Source: an uncultured Dysgonomonas sp.
Lineage (GTDB): Bacteria; Bacteroidota; Bacteroidia; Bacteroidales; Dysgonomonadaceae
Assembly: GCF_934668725.1 (NCBI RefSeq)
Contig: NZ_CAKUOF010000007.1
Span: 150,904-214,903, forward strand
Reading direction: 5' to 3'
Length of the DNA stretch: 64,000 nucleotides
The position numbers were made by a program, and so were the translations under genes. Numbering within the stretch: position 1 is the first letter of the stretch; each line of letters starts with the position of its first letter. Below are positions 26,385-36,077 of this stretch, one piece after another. The notes beneath the pieces were generated by a model, which worked only from the letters and a program-made list of their open reading frames with translations, made no database searches and was not told the DNA's origin.

Positions 26385-28310
26385 ATGAAAAAGTACACTT
26401 ATCTGTTACTCCTTACGGTTCTTTTTACGTCAGTATTACAGGCAGAAGTTAGATTGCCTCATATATTTTCGGATAACATGGTTCTCCAAAGAGACAAAAT
26501 TCTCAAAATATGGGGATGGGCTGATAAAAACGAAAAAGTACAAGTAGAAATTCTAGGACAGATTAAAAATACTAAAACCGACAAATCGGGCTATTGGTTT
26601 GTAAATATTGATCCAATTCCTTACGGAGGACCTTACCAAATGAGAATACAAGGGGTCAACAATACGATAACCTTAAACAATATTCTAATTGGAGATATTT
26701 GGTTATGCAGTGGGCAATCTAATATGGAAATGCCTGTGAACGGTTGGGGACAAGTGTATAACTACGAAAAAGAAATAAAGGATGCCGATTACCCTTTAAT
26801 CAGAGCCTTTAATGTAGAAAAAGCCATGAGTATGACACCTAATTCTGACTTTGGAGGCAAATGGCAGGTTTGTTCACCAGAAACGGTTTCTAGTTTTTCA
26901 GCTACAGCTTACTTCTTTGCCCGTAAGTTGAACAAAGAACTCAATATTCCTATCGGTATAATCAATTCATCATGGGGAGGGACGGATATAGAAACATGGA
27001 TAAGCTCCGATTCATTCCAAAAATTACCCGATAATTTCAAAGAGCGATATGCTGACCTGAAAGGTATAGACCTTACTAAATTTGCACAAGAGAACGAAAA
27101 TAAAAAGAAAGACTATTTAGCAGCCTTAGCAAATGATCCGGGGATAAAGGAAGAATGGTTTAAACCCTCATACGGAACTACAACTTGGAAAAAAATGCAG
27201 ATACCACAAGAATGGGGACAAACAGAGCTTGCTTCGATAGACGGTATTGTATGGTTCAAATATAACTTTTCTTTACCTGAAAGTGCCATCGGTAAAACGG
27301 CAACAATACATCTGGGTCCTGTGGATGATGACGATGTTTCATGGATTAATGGCACTAAAATAGGTGAAACAGTTGGATATGGTATCCCTCGTATATACGA
27401 CATAGAGAAAGGCGTGCTGAAAAACGGTATAAATAATTTAACTATAAAGGTTGTAGATCATAGTGGAGGTGGAGGACTTTTTGGTTTACCTGACGATCTG
27501 TATATAGAAGTAAACGGTATTAAATATCCTTTAGCCGGAGAATGGGAATATAAACCATCTGTCACCAACAAAGAGTTTGGTTATATTGATTTCTCACCGA
27601 ATGCTTATCCATCATTACTTTACAACGCAATGATAAACCCTATAACACCTTTATCTATCAAAGGAGCAATATGGTATCAAGGTGAAAATAATGCCAATGC
27701 AGCTTATAATTACCGCACACTCTTCCCTACCCTTATCAACGACTGGAGAGGTAAATGGGGATATCAGTTTCCTTTCTACTGGGTACAACTGGCTAATTAT
27801 ATGGCAAAAGACAATCAACCCGAAGATAGTAGATGGGCTGAACTACGTGAGGCTCAAGACATGACTCTTGCGTTAGCCAATACAGGTCAGGCAGTAATTA
27901 CAGATATTGGTGATGGAGCTGATATCCATCCCCGTAACAAACAGGATGTAGGCTTACGCTTAGCACTAATCGCTCTGAATAAAGATTACGGAAAGAGTGA
28001 TATCGTTTATTCGGGACCTACGTTCAAAAAAATGGAAATATCAGGAGATAAAGCAATCATCTATTTTGATAACATAGGGAAAGGATTATCTGTAAAAAGC
28101 AAATATGGATACATCGAAGGTTTTGCAATTGCGGGAGCTGATAATAAATTTGTATGGGCTAAAGCTTATTTAGATGGCGATAAAGTAATAGTGACAAGTG
28201 ATCAAATAACTAATCCGGCTGCTGTAAGATATTCATGGTCAAACAATCCTGACGTGAATCTTTTCAATAGCGAAGGGTTACCTGCTGCACCATTCAGAAC
28301 TGATAAATAA
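26385..28310 (+). CDS. Sialate O-acetylesterase
   Basis: 641 residues with a signal peptide (cleavage near VLQAEVRLP). The catalytic block WLCSGQSNMEMPV near residue 108 has the nucleophile Ser, and WYQGENNANAAYNYR near residue 430 is the second SASA/SGNH block. A beta-sandwich carbohydrate-binding insert (about 270-390) lies in the middle. The enzyme removes O-acetyl groups from sialic acids or acetylated plant or host glycans in the periplasm. It is a single-gene unit with its own promoter and a strong terminator shared with the convergent ATPase gene. Confidence 0.9.
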   Translation: MKKYTYLLLLTVLFTSVLQAEVRLPHIFSDNMVLQRDKILKIWGWADKNEKVQVEILGQIKNTKTDKSGYWFVNIDPIPYGGPYQMRIQGVNNTITLNNILIGDIWLCSGQSNMEMPVNGWGQVYNYEKEIKDADYPLIRAFNVEKAMSMTPNSDFGGKWQVCSPETVSSFSATAYFFARKLNKELNIPIGIINSSWGGTDIETWISSDSFQKLPDNFKERYADLKGIDLTKFAQENENKKKDYLAALANDPGIKEEWFKPSYGTTTWKKMQIPQEWGQTELASIDGIVWFKYNFSLPESAIGKTATIHLGPVDDDDVSWINGTKIGETVGYGIPRIYDIEKGVLKNGINNLTIKVVDHSGGGGLFGLPDDLYIEVNGIKYPLAGEWEYKPSVTNKEFGYIDFSPNAYPSLLYNAMINPITPLSIKGAIWYQGENNANAAYNYRTLFPTLINDWRGKWGYQFPFYWVQLANYMAKDNQPEDSRWAELREAQDMTLALANTGQAVITDIGDGADIHPRNKQDVGLRLALIALNKDYGKSDIVYSGPTFKKMEISGDKAIIYFDNIGKGLSVKSKYGYIEGFAIAGADNKFVWAKAYLDGDKVIVTSDQITNPAAVRYSWSNNPDVNLFNSEGLPAAPFRTDK

Positions 28311-28321
28311 GATAATTTTAT

Positions 28322-28372
28322 TATACATAGAAAAGACCGAGGTATTACATACGTCGGTCTTTTCTATGTATA
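28322..28372. terminator. Bidirectional terminator
   Basis: A perfect 19-bp stem (28322-28340 with 28354-28372) around a 13-nt loop, with the centre GAAAAGACCGA and TCGGTCTTTTC. It sits between the convergent esterase and P-type ATPase genes, and the U-rich strand serves both directions. Confidence 0.88.
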
Positions 28373-28388
28373 GATGGAGGTTGTAGCC

Positions 28389-31097
28389 TTATTTTATTTT
28401 CAAACTCCTAGTTTTATCAATCCTTCTCATTACAGCTTTTTCAATTTCTACAATAACAAATACTGCAAAGCCAAGAGTAAACGGATATATCCAATCCTCC
28501 AAAGTCAAAGGATTAGTACCAAACACATTATTCATAAATGGCAGATAAGTAATACTTAACTGAAGAATTATCAATAAAGCCGATACCACAAATACAGCTT
28601 TATTTGTAAAGAAGTCTTTATTAAATGCAAAACCTCTAATACTACGACTATTGAATAAATGAAACATTTGAGCTATTACAATAGTCTGTAAAGTAATGGT
28701 TCTTACAATCTCCTCGCTAACACCGTGAGCCAACAAATTTATAGTCATCCAAAGAGTTCCACCACCAATAAGAACCGATACAAATAATATTCGCCAAATA
28801 AAGTATCCACTTAACAAGGGAGTTTGAGGCGAACGCGGAGAACGTTTCATGGCTCCCGGTTCAATTCTCTCAAAAGCTAGTGCCAACGATACAGTTACAG
28901 ATGTTACCATATTAACCCACAGAATCTGAACAGGAGTTAAAGGCATCAAAGTACCAAATAAGATACTTGCAATTATAAGAAAACTTTCCGCTCCATTGGT
29001 TGGCAATATAAAGAGAATTGTCTTTTTCAGATTATCATAAACCCTGCGCCCTTCCTCTACAGCTGCAACTATCGTACTGAAATTATCGTCTGCCAACACC
29101 ATTTCCGAAGCATCCTTGGTCACCTCTGTACCTTTGATCCCCATGGCAATACCAACATCGGCTTTTTTCAGGGCAGGTGCATCATTCACCCCGTCACCCG
29201 TCATAGCACAAATCGTACCTCTGGCTTGTAAAGCCTTTACCAATTTCAATTTATGTTCGGGACTTGTACGAGCGAAAATATCGTATTCCTGAGCGGCAAC
29301 TTCAAGTTCGGCATCGCTCATCTTCTCAAGGTCTTTTCCTTGTAAAGCTTTAGTACCATCACCAATTCCCATCTCTTTTCCTATAGTTTTTGCTGTATCA
29401 ACATGGTCTCCTGTAATCATTTTAACGGTAATTCCTGCTTCCGAACACAATCTGATAGCTTCTACTGCTTCTTCACGTGGTGGATCTATAATTCCGGCAA
29501 GCCCAAGAAAAACAATACCATTGTGAATGTCGTCATGTTCAATACCAACCACACCTTTATCCACTATTTTATAAGCTGCACCAATAATACGCTGCCCCTT
29601 TTGAGCCAGTTCCGTAATTTTACTCTCCCAATAACGGCGATCAAATTTTTGCTCTCCGGCTTTAGATTTTTCTTTTTCAGCCATATCCAAAAGCCTGTCG
29701 GGAGCTCCTTTAATATAAATAATATTATGATCTGCATTTTCGACCAAAGTAGCCATATATTTATACTCTGAGTCGAAAGGAATAGTTGACTTCCGTTCAA
29801 TAGGAATATGATCAACATCAGCTTTTTGATATAAAGTTATTAAAGCACCTTCGGTAGGATCACCCTTCACAAACCAGTGATCCTGTTCATCTTTTCCTAA
29901 GGATGCCTCATTACAAATATTAAAACAACTGATAAGTTCTTCCAATATAGGCTCAGAATTAAAATCAACCTTTTTTCCATTGCTTAATACATCTCCTGTT
30001 GGAGCATACCCCGTCCCTGTAACTGTAAATTCACCGTCACGTATTTCAACTGTTTTTACGGTCATTTCATTTTTAGTAAGTGTTCCAGTTTTATCTGAAC
30101 AAATAACAGATACTGCACCTAATGTTTCTACCGACGGGAGTGTACGGACAATTGCATTTCGTCGAGCCATATTCTGAACTCCTATTGCCAAAATAATCGA
30201 AAGGATTGCCGGTAAGCCTTCGGGGATGGCTGCTACTGCAAGTCCGATAACCGACATAAGCAATTCGCCTGAATCGTAATGGCGGAAGAAATGCCCAAAC
30301 AAATAAATTACAAATGCAATGCCTACAATTATTAAAGATACCGATTTTCCAAACTTAGCAGTTTGTTTCAGCAGAGGTGTTGTAATCTCGTCAACCTCAG
30401 ACATCATTTCATTAATTTTACCGATTTCAGTCTCTTTTCCAATAGCTATAACAATACCCATTCCTGTACCCGCACTAACCGTAGTACTGGAAAAAGCCAT
30501 ATTAATTCTATCCCCCAACATGGTATCAAGAGGTAGAACTCCAACTTTTTTCTCCGAGGGAACAGACTCTCCCGTCAAAGGGGATTCTTCTATTTTTAAA
30601 TTATCGGCTCTCAACAAACGCAAATCGGCCGGCACTTTATCTCCTGGACTCAACAAAACAATGTCTCCCACTGTCAAGTGAGAAGCATCAATTTCGGTTC
30701 TTACTCCGTTTCGTATTACCTGTGCTTTAAGAGACAACATTTTTTTAATGTCTTCTAATGCCTTCTCCGCTTTATTTTCCTGGAAATAACCTATTGAAGC
30801 GTTCACAATAGCAACCAGTAAAATAACTGCAGTATCCACATAGTGCCCTAATATGGCAGTAACTATTGCTGCTACAAAAAGTACATATATCAGAATGTCG
30901 TTAAAATGCTTCAGAAAGCGGATTAATTTGCTTTCTTTTTTCTTTTCGGGAAGTACATTTTCTCCAAATTGTTGTAGTCGTTGGGTAGCCTCAATATCCG
31001 ATAATCCGGCAGAGATATCCGACGCCAAGGTCTCTATAACATCAGCACTTTCGATAGAATACCATTCTCTTTTAGTATGAATATAATCTTTCTTCAT
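28389..31097 (-). CDS. Calcium-type P-type ATPase (P2)
   Basis: 902 residues with all P-type hallmarks: LTGES in the actuator domain (about residue 180), the PEGLPA motif in membrane helix 4, SDKTGTLTKNEMT with the phosphorylated Asp near 335, and GDGVNDAPALKKADVG in the hinge. About ten membrane helices, with the C-terminal cation-ATPase domain (TPVQILWVNMVT). PEGLPA and overall length fit the Ca2+-transporting PMCA/SERCA-like group of bacteria. It is monocistronic and faces away from the NYN gene across a 308-bp divergent intergenic region. Confidence 0.92.
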   Translation of the reverse strand: MKKDYIHTKREWYSIESADVIETLASDISAGLSDIEATQRLQQFGENVLPEKKKESKLIRFLKHFNDILIYVLFVAAIVTAILGHYVDTAVILLVAIVNASIGYFQENKAEKALEDIKKMLSLKAQVIRNGVRTEIDASHLTVGDIVLLSPGDKVPADLRLLRADNLKIEESPLTGESVPSEKKVGVLPLDTMLGDRINMAFSSTTVSAGTGMGIVIAIGKETEIGKINEMMSEVDEITTPLLKQTAKFGKSVSLIIVGIAFVIYLFGHFFRHYDSGELLMSVIGLAVAAIPEGLPAILSIILAIGVQNMARRNAIVRTLPSVETLGAVSVICSDKTGTLTKNEMTVKTVEIRDGEFTVTGTGYAPTGDVLSNGKKVDFNSEPILEELISCFNICNEASLGKDEQDHWFVKGDPTEGALITLYQKADVDHIPIERKSTIPFDSEYKYMATLVENADHNIIYIKGAPDRLLDMAEKEKSKAGEQKFDRRYWESKITELAQKGQRIIGAAYKIVDKGVVGIEHDDIHNGIVFLGLAGIIDPPREEAVEAIRLCSEAGITVKMITGDHVDTAKTIGKEMGIGDGTKALQGKDLEKMSDAELEVAAQEYDIFARTSPEHKLKLVKALQARGTICAMTGDGVNDAPALKKADVGIAMGIKGTEVTKDASEMVLADDNFSTIVAAVEEGRRVYDNLKKTILFILPTNGAESFLIIASILFGTLMPLTPVQILWVNMVTSVTVSLALAFERIEPGAMKRSPRSPQTPLLSGYFIWRILFVSVLIGGGTLWMTINLLAHGVSEEIVRTITLQTIVIAQMFHLFNSRSIRGFAFNKDFFTNKAVFVVSALLIILQLSITYLPFMNNVFGTNPLTLEDWIYPFTLGFAVFVIVEIEKAVMRRIDKTRSLKIK

Positions 31098-31375
31098 AAA
31101 TAGGTTGTTTCAATATGAAACAATAAAAATTAACTATTGTTTATTGTATCTAGATGAAATAAATACAAGAAAAGTATAATTATGCTCTCGACACTTTCCC
31201 TCTTGTAGCAAGTCAAACGACAGTGGACTGTTGTCTTTTATAGATTTTTTTCGATTATTTGACAAGATTAATAATACACCCCCCTAGATATATAGAATTG
31301 AAATAAGAATGTAAAAAATAAAAACATAATCATAATATTTTATGGTGCTTACAGTGAATAACCTCAAAGAAATTG

Positions 31376-31383
31376 TACATTTG
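31376..31383 (+). promoter_or_regulatory. Promoter -7 element of the NYN/LOTUS gene
   Basis: TACATTTG matches TAnnTTTG, 22 bp upstream of the ATG at 31406. It lies in the divergent spacer 31098-31405; no clear promoter for the leftward ATPase was found there. Confidence 0.5.
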
Positions 31384-31405
31384 AGATTAATAAAAAATTA
31401 CGTTT

Positions 31406-32176
31406 ATGAGAGAGAGTCAAGACTTAAAGTTAGCAGTTCTTATTGATGCCGATAATATACCTTATTCAAATATAAAGGGTATGCTTGATGAAATTGCTAA
31501 AATAGGTATACCTACTATAAAAAGAATATACGGAGACTGGACTAAACCAACAGTCTCCGGATGGAAGCAGCCTTTACTGGAACATGCTATAACTCCCATA
31601 CAGCAATATAGTTACACTACAGGTAAGAACGCAACAGACTCAGCCATGATTATTGATGCCATGGATATACTTCACTCCGATAAGGTAGACGGCTTTTGCC
31701 TAGTTTCGAGTGACAGCGATTTTACCAGATTAGCTGTAAGACTACGGGAATCGAGTATGTTGGTTATCGGTATCGGGGAGAAAAAAACTCCAAAACCGTT
31801 TATTGTAGCTTGCGACAAATTTATTTACATCGAAATACTCGGAAATTCTGAGGTAGAAACATCCGACACACAACAAGATTCAACATCTTTAAATCAATCT
31901 AAAACTGATAAAGATTCCAATATAGAACCTATTAATAAAAAACTGATACAATTACTTAAAAATACCGTTCAGGACTTAGCCGATGATGATGGATGGGCTT
32001 TTCTTGGAGATATGGGTAATCTTATTATCAAAAAGAGACCTGATTTTGATCCTCGAAATTATGGCTACCCTAAACTTACACCAATGATAAAGTCTCTGAA
32101 CAAAATCTTTGATATAGATGTGAGAGTTGCAGATAAAAAACATATCAAACATATATACGTAAAAATTAAGGAATAG
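31406..32176 (+). CDS. NYN-domain RNase-like protein with C-terminal LOTUS/OST-HTH domain
   Basis: 256 residues. The N-terminal 145 residues are a NYN (PIN-like) nuclease domain with the acidic residues in LIDADNIP, NATDSAMIIDAMD and VSSDSDFTRL. After a polar linker (about 148-180), residues 185-256 form a winged-helix OST-HTH/LOTUS domain (GWAFLGDMGNLIIKKRPDFD, YPKLTPMIKSL). This architecture is widespread in bacteria and probably targets structured RNA, but the substrate is unknown. It is followed 24 bp later by the PAP2 gene and may be cotranscribed with it. Confidence 0.9.
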   Translation: MRESQDLKLAVLIDADNIPYSNIKGMLDEIAKIGIPTIKRIYGDWTKPTVSGWKQPLLEHAITPIQQYSYTTGKNATDSAMIIDAMDILHSDKVDGFCLVSSDSDFTRLAVRLRESSMLVIGIGEKKTPKPFIVACDKFIYIEILGNSEVETSDTQQDSTSLNQSKTDKDSNIEPINKKLIQLLKNTVQDLADDDGWAFLGDMGNLIIKKRPDFDPRNYGYPKLTPMIKSLNKIFDIDVRVADKKHIKHIYVKIKE

Positions 32177-32199
32177 TCTAAGTTCAATCTACTTATATA

Positions 32200-33111
32200 A
32201 TGAAATATCCTTTCTTGATTTTTCTATTGTTGATTGGCTACGTATCTTTTATCTCTGCCCAAGAAGATACAATAAGAATACGTAGGCAATCCGAATCCAT
32301 ACCCCCTATCTCTGATTCTTTACTGTTAAACAGAGATATGGTTAATATCGAAGCTACGACTAACAGTCTGACTAACATTTTAGAAAGTAGTGTTTTTGAA
32401 ACTCCACAGAATGAAATGACCCTACATTTAGATGAGGTTACACCAAAGAAGGGATTCTTCAATTCTTCGTATTCAAAATTCATTATCCCTACCACATTAA
32501 TAACTTATGGTGTATTAACAAGAACTAATAAGTCTTTGAGAAACCTCGATCTCAGTACCAATAATGAGGTCGGAGAGCATATTTCTAAGAAAAATCCTTT
32601 TGATAACTATATACAGTTTGCTCCTGCTGCAGCTGTATATGGATTGGATTTCGCAGGTATAAAAGCAAAGCATAATTTCAGAGACAGAACACTCATTATG
32701 ACAACAGCTTACCTCATAATGGGGGTTACCGTAGCTACAATGAAGACAACAACACATATTGAACGTCCTAATGGTTCTAACGACAATTCTTTTCCTTCGG
32801 GACATACTGCAACAGCTTTTGTCGGGGCTCATATCCTTTTTACGGAGTATAAAGACATCTCTCCTTGGATAGGAATTGGAGGATATACAGTAGCAACCGC
32901 AACCGCAACAATGCGAATACTAAATAAGAAGCATTGGGTTAGCGACGTAGTTACAGGTGCAGGTATAGGCATATTAAGTGCCGAACTGAGCTATATACTC
33001 CTTCCTGTATGGCATAATATATTGGGGATAAAACAAACTGAAAAAAGTCTCGTAATAGTCCCAATAGCCAATCGTGAAAATATGGGAATGGCATTAGCTT
33101 ATACTTTTTAA
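32200..33111 (+). CDS. PAP2-family membrane phosphatase
   Basis: 303 residues with a signal peptide (cleavage near ISAQE), a soluble linker and a membrane-embedded PAP2 domain in the C-terminal half. Signature motifs are KTTTHIERPNG, FPSGHTATAF and NKKHWVSDVVTG (His and Asp of the catalytic set). Family members dephosphorylate lipid phosphates such as undecaprenyl pyrophosphate or phosphatidic-acid-type lipids, including lipid A in Bacteroidetes. The substrate here cannot be set. It probably forms a unit with the NYN gene. Confidence 0.9.
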   Translation: MKYPFLIFLLLIGYVSFISAQEDTIRIRRQSESIPPISDSLLLNRDMVNIEATTNSLTNILESSVFETPQNEMTLHLDEVTPKKGFFNSSYSKFIIPTTLITYGVLTRTNKSLRNLDLSTNNEVGEHISKKNPFDNYIQFAPAAAVYGLDFAGIKAKHNFRDRTLIMTTAYLIMGVTVATMKTTTHIERPNGSNDNSFPSGHTATAFVGAHILFTEYKDISPWIGIGGYTVATATATMRILNKKHWVSDVVTGAGIGILSAELSYILLPVWHNILGIKQTEKSLVIVPIANRENMGMALAYTF

Positions 33112-33124
33112 TTATGCTTTTTTC

Positions 33125-33132
33125 TATATTTG
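33125..33132 (+). promoter_or_regulatory. Promoter -7 element of the thioredoxin-fold lipoprotein gene
   Basis: TATATTTG, a perfect TAnnTTTG element, 30 bp upstream of the ATG at 33163 and just after the PAP2 stop codon. Confidence 0.5.
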
Positions 33133-33162
33133 AAGAATATTTTTAGAGAATAAAATACAATT

Positions 33163-34116
33163 ATGAAAATACATTATACAATTACCTTTTTCTGTCTATT
33201 CTTTGGAATCTGTTTATCCGCATGTAATAATACGGATAAACAAGCGTCAACCAGTGTGCAAAAAAAAGAACGGAAGTTTATAATGCCTATAGTACCAGAC
33301 GAACTAGTAGTTCCATTAGACAGAGCAAATTATCTTGTGATACACTATTGGGACAATTTTGACTTCTCCGATACTGCATATATACATTTGCCAAGCATCA
33401 CAGAACAAGCCATGGCCGATTATATTGAGATTTTACCTCATGCTAATAAAGATACAGCCTCTAATTCAATAAAAAACACATTAATAAAGGCTGAGATAAA
33501 TAATGATATGCGTAGCTATTTTCTGGATATATATAATAAATATCTTTATGATCCGAATTCTCCTTTACGAAACGAAGAGTTCTATATCCCTGTATTAAGC
33601 TATATCCTAGAATCCGAAAAAACGAATGAGACAGATAAAGAGCGTGCTGATTTTAAACTGAAAATGTTATTGAAAAACAGAATTGGTGAAAAGGCTACTA
33701 ATTTCACATATACCTTAGCCTCGGGAAAGACCGGTACTCTATATGATATAAAGAGTGAGTATACAATTGTGCTATTCTACAATCCCGATTGTCATGCTTG
33801 TGCTGAGCTGATAAAGGCAATAAAGGGTTCAAATATTATTAATGAAAAGTTAGAGAACAAATCTATTACGATACTATCATTTTATCCGGATGCCGATTTA
33901 GAAATTTGGAAAAAACATCTGAACGACATTCCCTGTTTATGGATAAACGGATATGATAAAAATCAAATTGTTCAAAATAAAAGGCTCTACGATTTAAAAG
34001 CAATACCCACACTCTATTTACTTGATTCAAATAAACAGATTATATTAAAGGATGTAGATTTTTATGTTCTTCAAAAATGGTTATCTGAAAATAAACCAAT
34101 AATTATTTCCCGTTAA
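33163..34116 (+). CDS. Thioredoxin-fold lipoprotein (DUF5106-like)
   Basis: 317 residues, lipoprotein signal with LSAC (Cys21). Residues about 45-165 look like the DUF5106 helical domain (VIHYWDNFDFSDTAYIHLP) found before thioredoxin domains in Bacteroidetes. Residues 170-310 are thioredoxin-like with the redox motif CHAC in VLFYNPDCHACAEL and a cis-Pro region KAIPTLYLLD. It should act as a periplasmic or outer-membrane-facing thiol-disulfide reductase. It stands alone with its own promoter. Confidence 0.85.
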   Translation: MKIHYTITFFCLFFGICLSACNNTDKQASTSVQKKERKFIMPIVPDELVVPLDRANYLVIHYWDNFDFSDTAYIHLPSITEQAMADYIEILPHANKDTASNSIKNTLIKAEINNDMRSYFLDIYNKYLYDPNSPLRNEEFYIPVLSYILESEKTNETDKERADFKLKMLLKNRIGEKATNFTYTLASGKTGTLYDIKSEYTIVLFYNPDCHACAELIKAIKGSNIINEKLENKSITILSFYPDADLEIWKKHLNDIPCLWINGYDKNQIVQNKRLYDLKAIPTLYLLDSNKQIILKDVDFYVLQKWLSENKPIIISR

Positions 34117-34321
34117 AACTAATTATACAAAAGCTCTCGAATCTGTTGTCAGCCCCATTAGTAGCTTTACTATTCGAGCCAGAATATAGCTCAGCTGAAG
34201 GGCAATCCAACTCACCCCATCTCATAAATAATTGTTTATCTGATTATTATTCACTATATTCACAAAAAACCAGCTTGAGAAAGTTGTTTTATTTATTTAC
34301 TTATATATAAATAGTGTGAAT

Positions 34322-34567
34322 ATGGAAACTAAAAAAAAGACATCCCTCAAAAGTAAAGAAGGGGCAATTAATCGTTCCGAACGTGTCAGAGCAAATGACC
34401 TTGTAAGTCAGATGTTGGAAGAGCACAAGAAAAGAATAGGTGATGTTGTTTGTGTAGTGGTTGACAGTAGAACATCAATTGAACTACCTGCCAGTTTAAC
34501 CCCAGAAGAGAGAAATGAGCATGTGAAGAATTATATAAAAAATATGGGGCTAAGGCAAACCAAATAG
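34322..34567 (+). CDS. Small basic hypothetical protein
   Basis: 81 residues from the ATG at 34322 (a GTG two codons earlier is in frame). A Lys-rich N-terminus (METKKKTSLKSKEG) is followed by a compact helical and beta region (LVSQMLEEHKKRIGDVVCVV). There is no signal or membrane segment and no recognised family. A strong terminator follows, which supports it as a real transcribed gene. The 205 bp before it show no clear feature. Confidence 0.6.
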   Translation: METKKKTSLKSKEGAINRSERVRANDLVSQMLEEHKKRIGDVVCVVVDSRTSIELPASLTPEERNEHVKNYIKNMGLRQTK

Positions 34568-34629
34568 CTTCTATGTAGAAAAACAAATGGTATTTTTTCG
34601 ATCAATACTGATGTCTAACTAATAATTTA

Positions 34630-34681
34630 ATATTTAAAATAAAAGGCTGCCATTTATTTAGCAGCCTTTTATTTTAAATAT
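34630..34681. terminator. Bidirectional terminator
   Basis: A perfect 21-bp stem (34630-34650 with 34661-34681) and a 10-nt loop. The GC core AAAAGGCTGC pairs with GCAGCCTTTT. It lies between the small basic gene and the convergent DUF4136 gene. Confidence 0.9.
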
Positions 34682-34695
34682 TGTAGTACAAAAAC

Positions 34696-35322
34696 TTATT
34701 TAGACTTTACTGTTGTATTTACAATAGTTGCAGGAGGGAAACTGGCAAACATCTTAGAGACATATTTTGTGATCTTTTCATCAGCATTGCGTCCGAAGTT
34801 TTTGTCAATATCTCGGTTACCTGCTGCATGCCATACCAGATTATTAGTACGAGCATCAATCAAGTCAATCAACAATGAACCCTTATGATAAATATCAACA
34901 TTATGCTGAGTACGTGCAACGCTTGACCCGGTCATCATCATAGGACCACCCCACATGTAAGGACGATGAAAACCTCCCATGCCCATGCCGCCCATACCCA
35001 TACCCATACCGGTAGTCATAGTGGTGCTAGAATGTGATTCTCTTGATTCAACAAAAGCAAGACAGTTTACCCATAAATCGGGAGTTGCGGATTCTGTTAA
35101 TCCTCGTTCGACAAGTGCTGCTTTTATAGCTTCATAGATACGATTTCTATTTAATTGGCTAATAGTTTGAGCTTCAGCATCCAACTTATAAATTCCAAAT
35201 GTTTTATACTTCGAAAAATCAACGCTACGGTCGTAGTCCGTTGACACAGTCAATGACGATTTACACGAAGCAAACATCAATGCGCTAAATAATACCAGCG
35301 AAAAAAGTCTTAAAGTTCTCAT
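34696..35322 (-). CDS. DUF4136 lipoprotein with a Met/Gly-rich insert
   Basis: 208 residues with lipobox FASC (Cys20). DYDRSVDFSKYKTFGIYKLD and the end KITKYVSKMFASFPP are typical of DUF4136. Residues about 103-130 are a low-complexity Gly/Met-rich loop (GMGMGMGGMGMGGFHRPYMW), a common insert in this family. It should face the periplasm as an outer-membrane lipoprotein of unknown function. It is monocistronic between two terminators. Confidence 0.88.
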   Translation of the reverse strand: MRTLRLFSLVLFSALMFASCKSSLTVSTDYDRSVDFSKYKTFGIYKLDAEAQTISQLNRNRIYEAIKAALVERGLTESATPDLWVNCLAFVESRESHSSTTMTTGMGMGMGGMGMGGFHRPYMWGGPMMMTGSSVARTQHNVDIYHKGSLLIDLIDARTNNLVWHAAGNRDIDKNFGRNADEKITKYVSKMFASFPPATIVNTTVKSK

Positions 35323-35510
35323 AATTTTATAATTTAATTTCTATGTGTAAATGCTAGCTAAGTTTTCGTACTATCTTAACAAGAAATAACACTATATTGT
35401 TTTATAGTTTTCACTTTTCGAGTCAATTAAGCTAAATAATCCATTTTACATCACACTTTATAACATTATTTATAAAAACATGTTCACAAGGTTTCTGATG
35501 GTAGATACAA

Positions 35511-35552
35511 AAAAAAGTGCTTATAGTTTTTTCAACTATAAGCACTTTTTTT
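35511..35552 (-). terminator. Rho-independent terminator of the VOC/SRPBCC cluster
   Basis: An 18-bp stem built on AAAAAAGTGCTTATAGTT (35511-35528) and its complement (35534-35551) around a 5-nt loop, with A and T runs on either side. It lies 50 bp beyond the stop of the leftward VOC gene. The 180 bp left of it, up to the DUF4136 start, hold nothing else visible. Confidence 0.85.
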
Positions 35553-35604
35553 AGAAGTAGTCTTTCTAATGTTTTATATACAAGTAAAAGAATACAAGAC
35601 CAAC

Positions 35605-36077
35605 TCAGGCATTTTTTATCTTTTCGAGATCAAATTTTCTCATCTCCATAAATACACTCATTATTTTTTCGGCTTTAACCGGATCTTTCATTAATTCAGA
35701 AAGTATAGATGGTACTATTTGCCAGGAAAGTCCATATTTATCCTTAAGCCATCCACAATAGCTTTCTTCTCCACCGTCACCGGTAAGTTTATCCCAGTAA
35801 TAGTCTATTTCTTGTTGACTATCACAAAATACCTGTAACGATATTGATTCATTGAATTGAAAAGCTGAACCTCCGTTTAATGCTGTTAGAGACTGCCCGT
35901 TTATTTCAAATTCGATGGTCAATACTGTCCCCTCTTTCTGATGATGAATATCAAATCCTTCTTTGCCATAATAACCTACTCCTTCAATTTTTGAATCTCT
36001 AAAAATCGAAGTATAAAATTTTACAGCTTCTTCGGCTTGATTATCAAACCAAAGACATGGTCTAATTTTTTTTTCAT
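35605..36077 (-). pseudogene. VOC-family PhnB-like protein, frameshifted in an A9 run
   Basis: The frame from 35605 encodes a PhnB/3-dmu-9_3-mt type VOC protein. It reads upstream without a stop through PCLWFDNQAEEAVKFYTSIF to an A9 tract at 36066-36074. The ATG at 36077 is one base out of frame: nine A residues follow it where ten would give MKKKIRPCLWF. The ATG overlaps the SRPBCC stop as ATGA, which supports it as the true start. This is a slippage mutation, a phase-variable homopolymer, or a sequencing error. With slippage the protein would be about 156 residues. It is probably a small-molecule lyase/dioxygenase-fold or resistance protein. Confidence 0.8.

Noticed and set aside
34145..34210. 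TAGCTCAGCTG sequence resembling a tRNA D arm
   Set aside because: No acceptor, anticodon or T arm can be folded around it.
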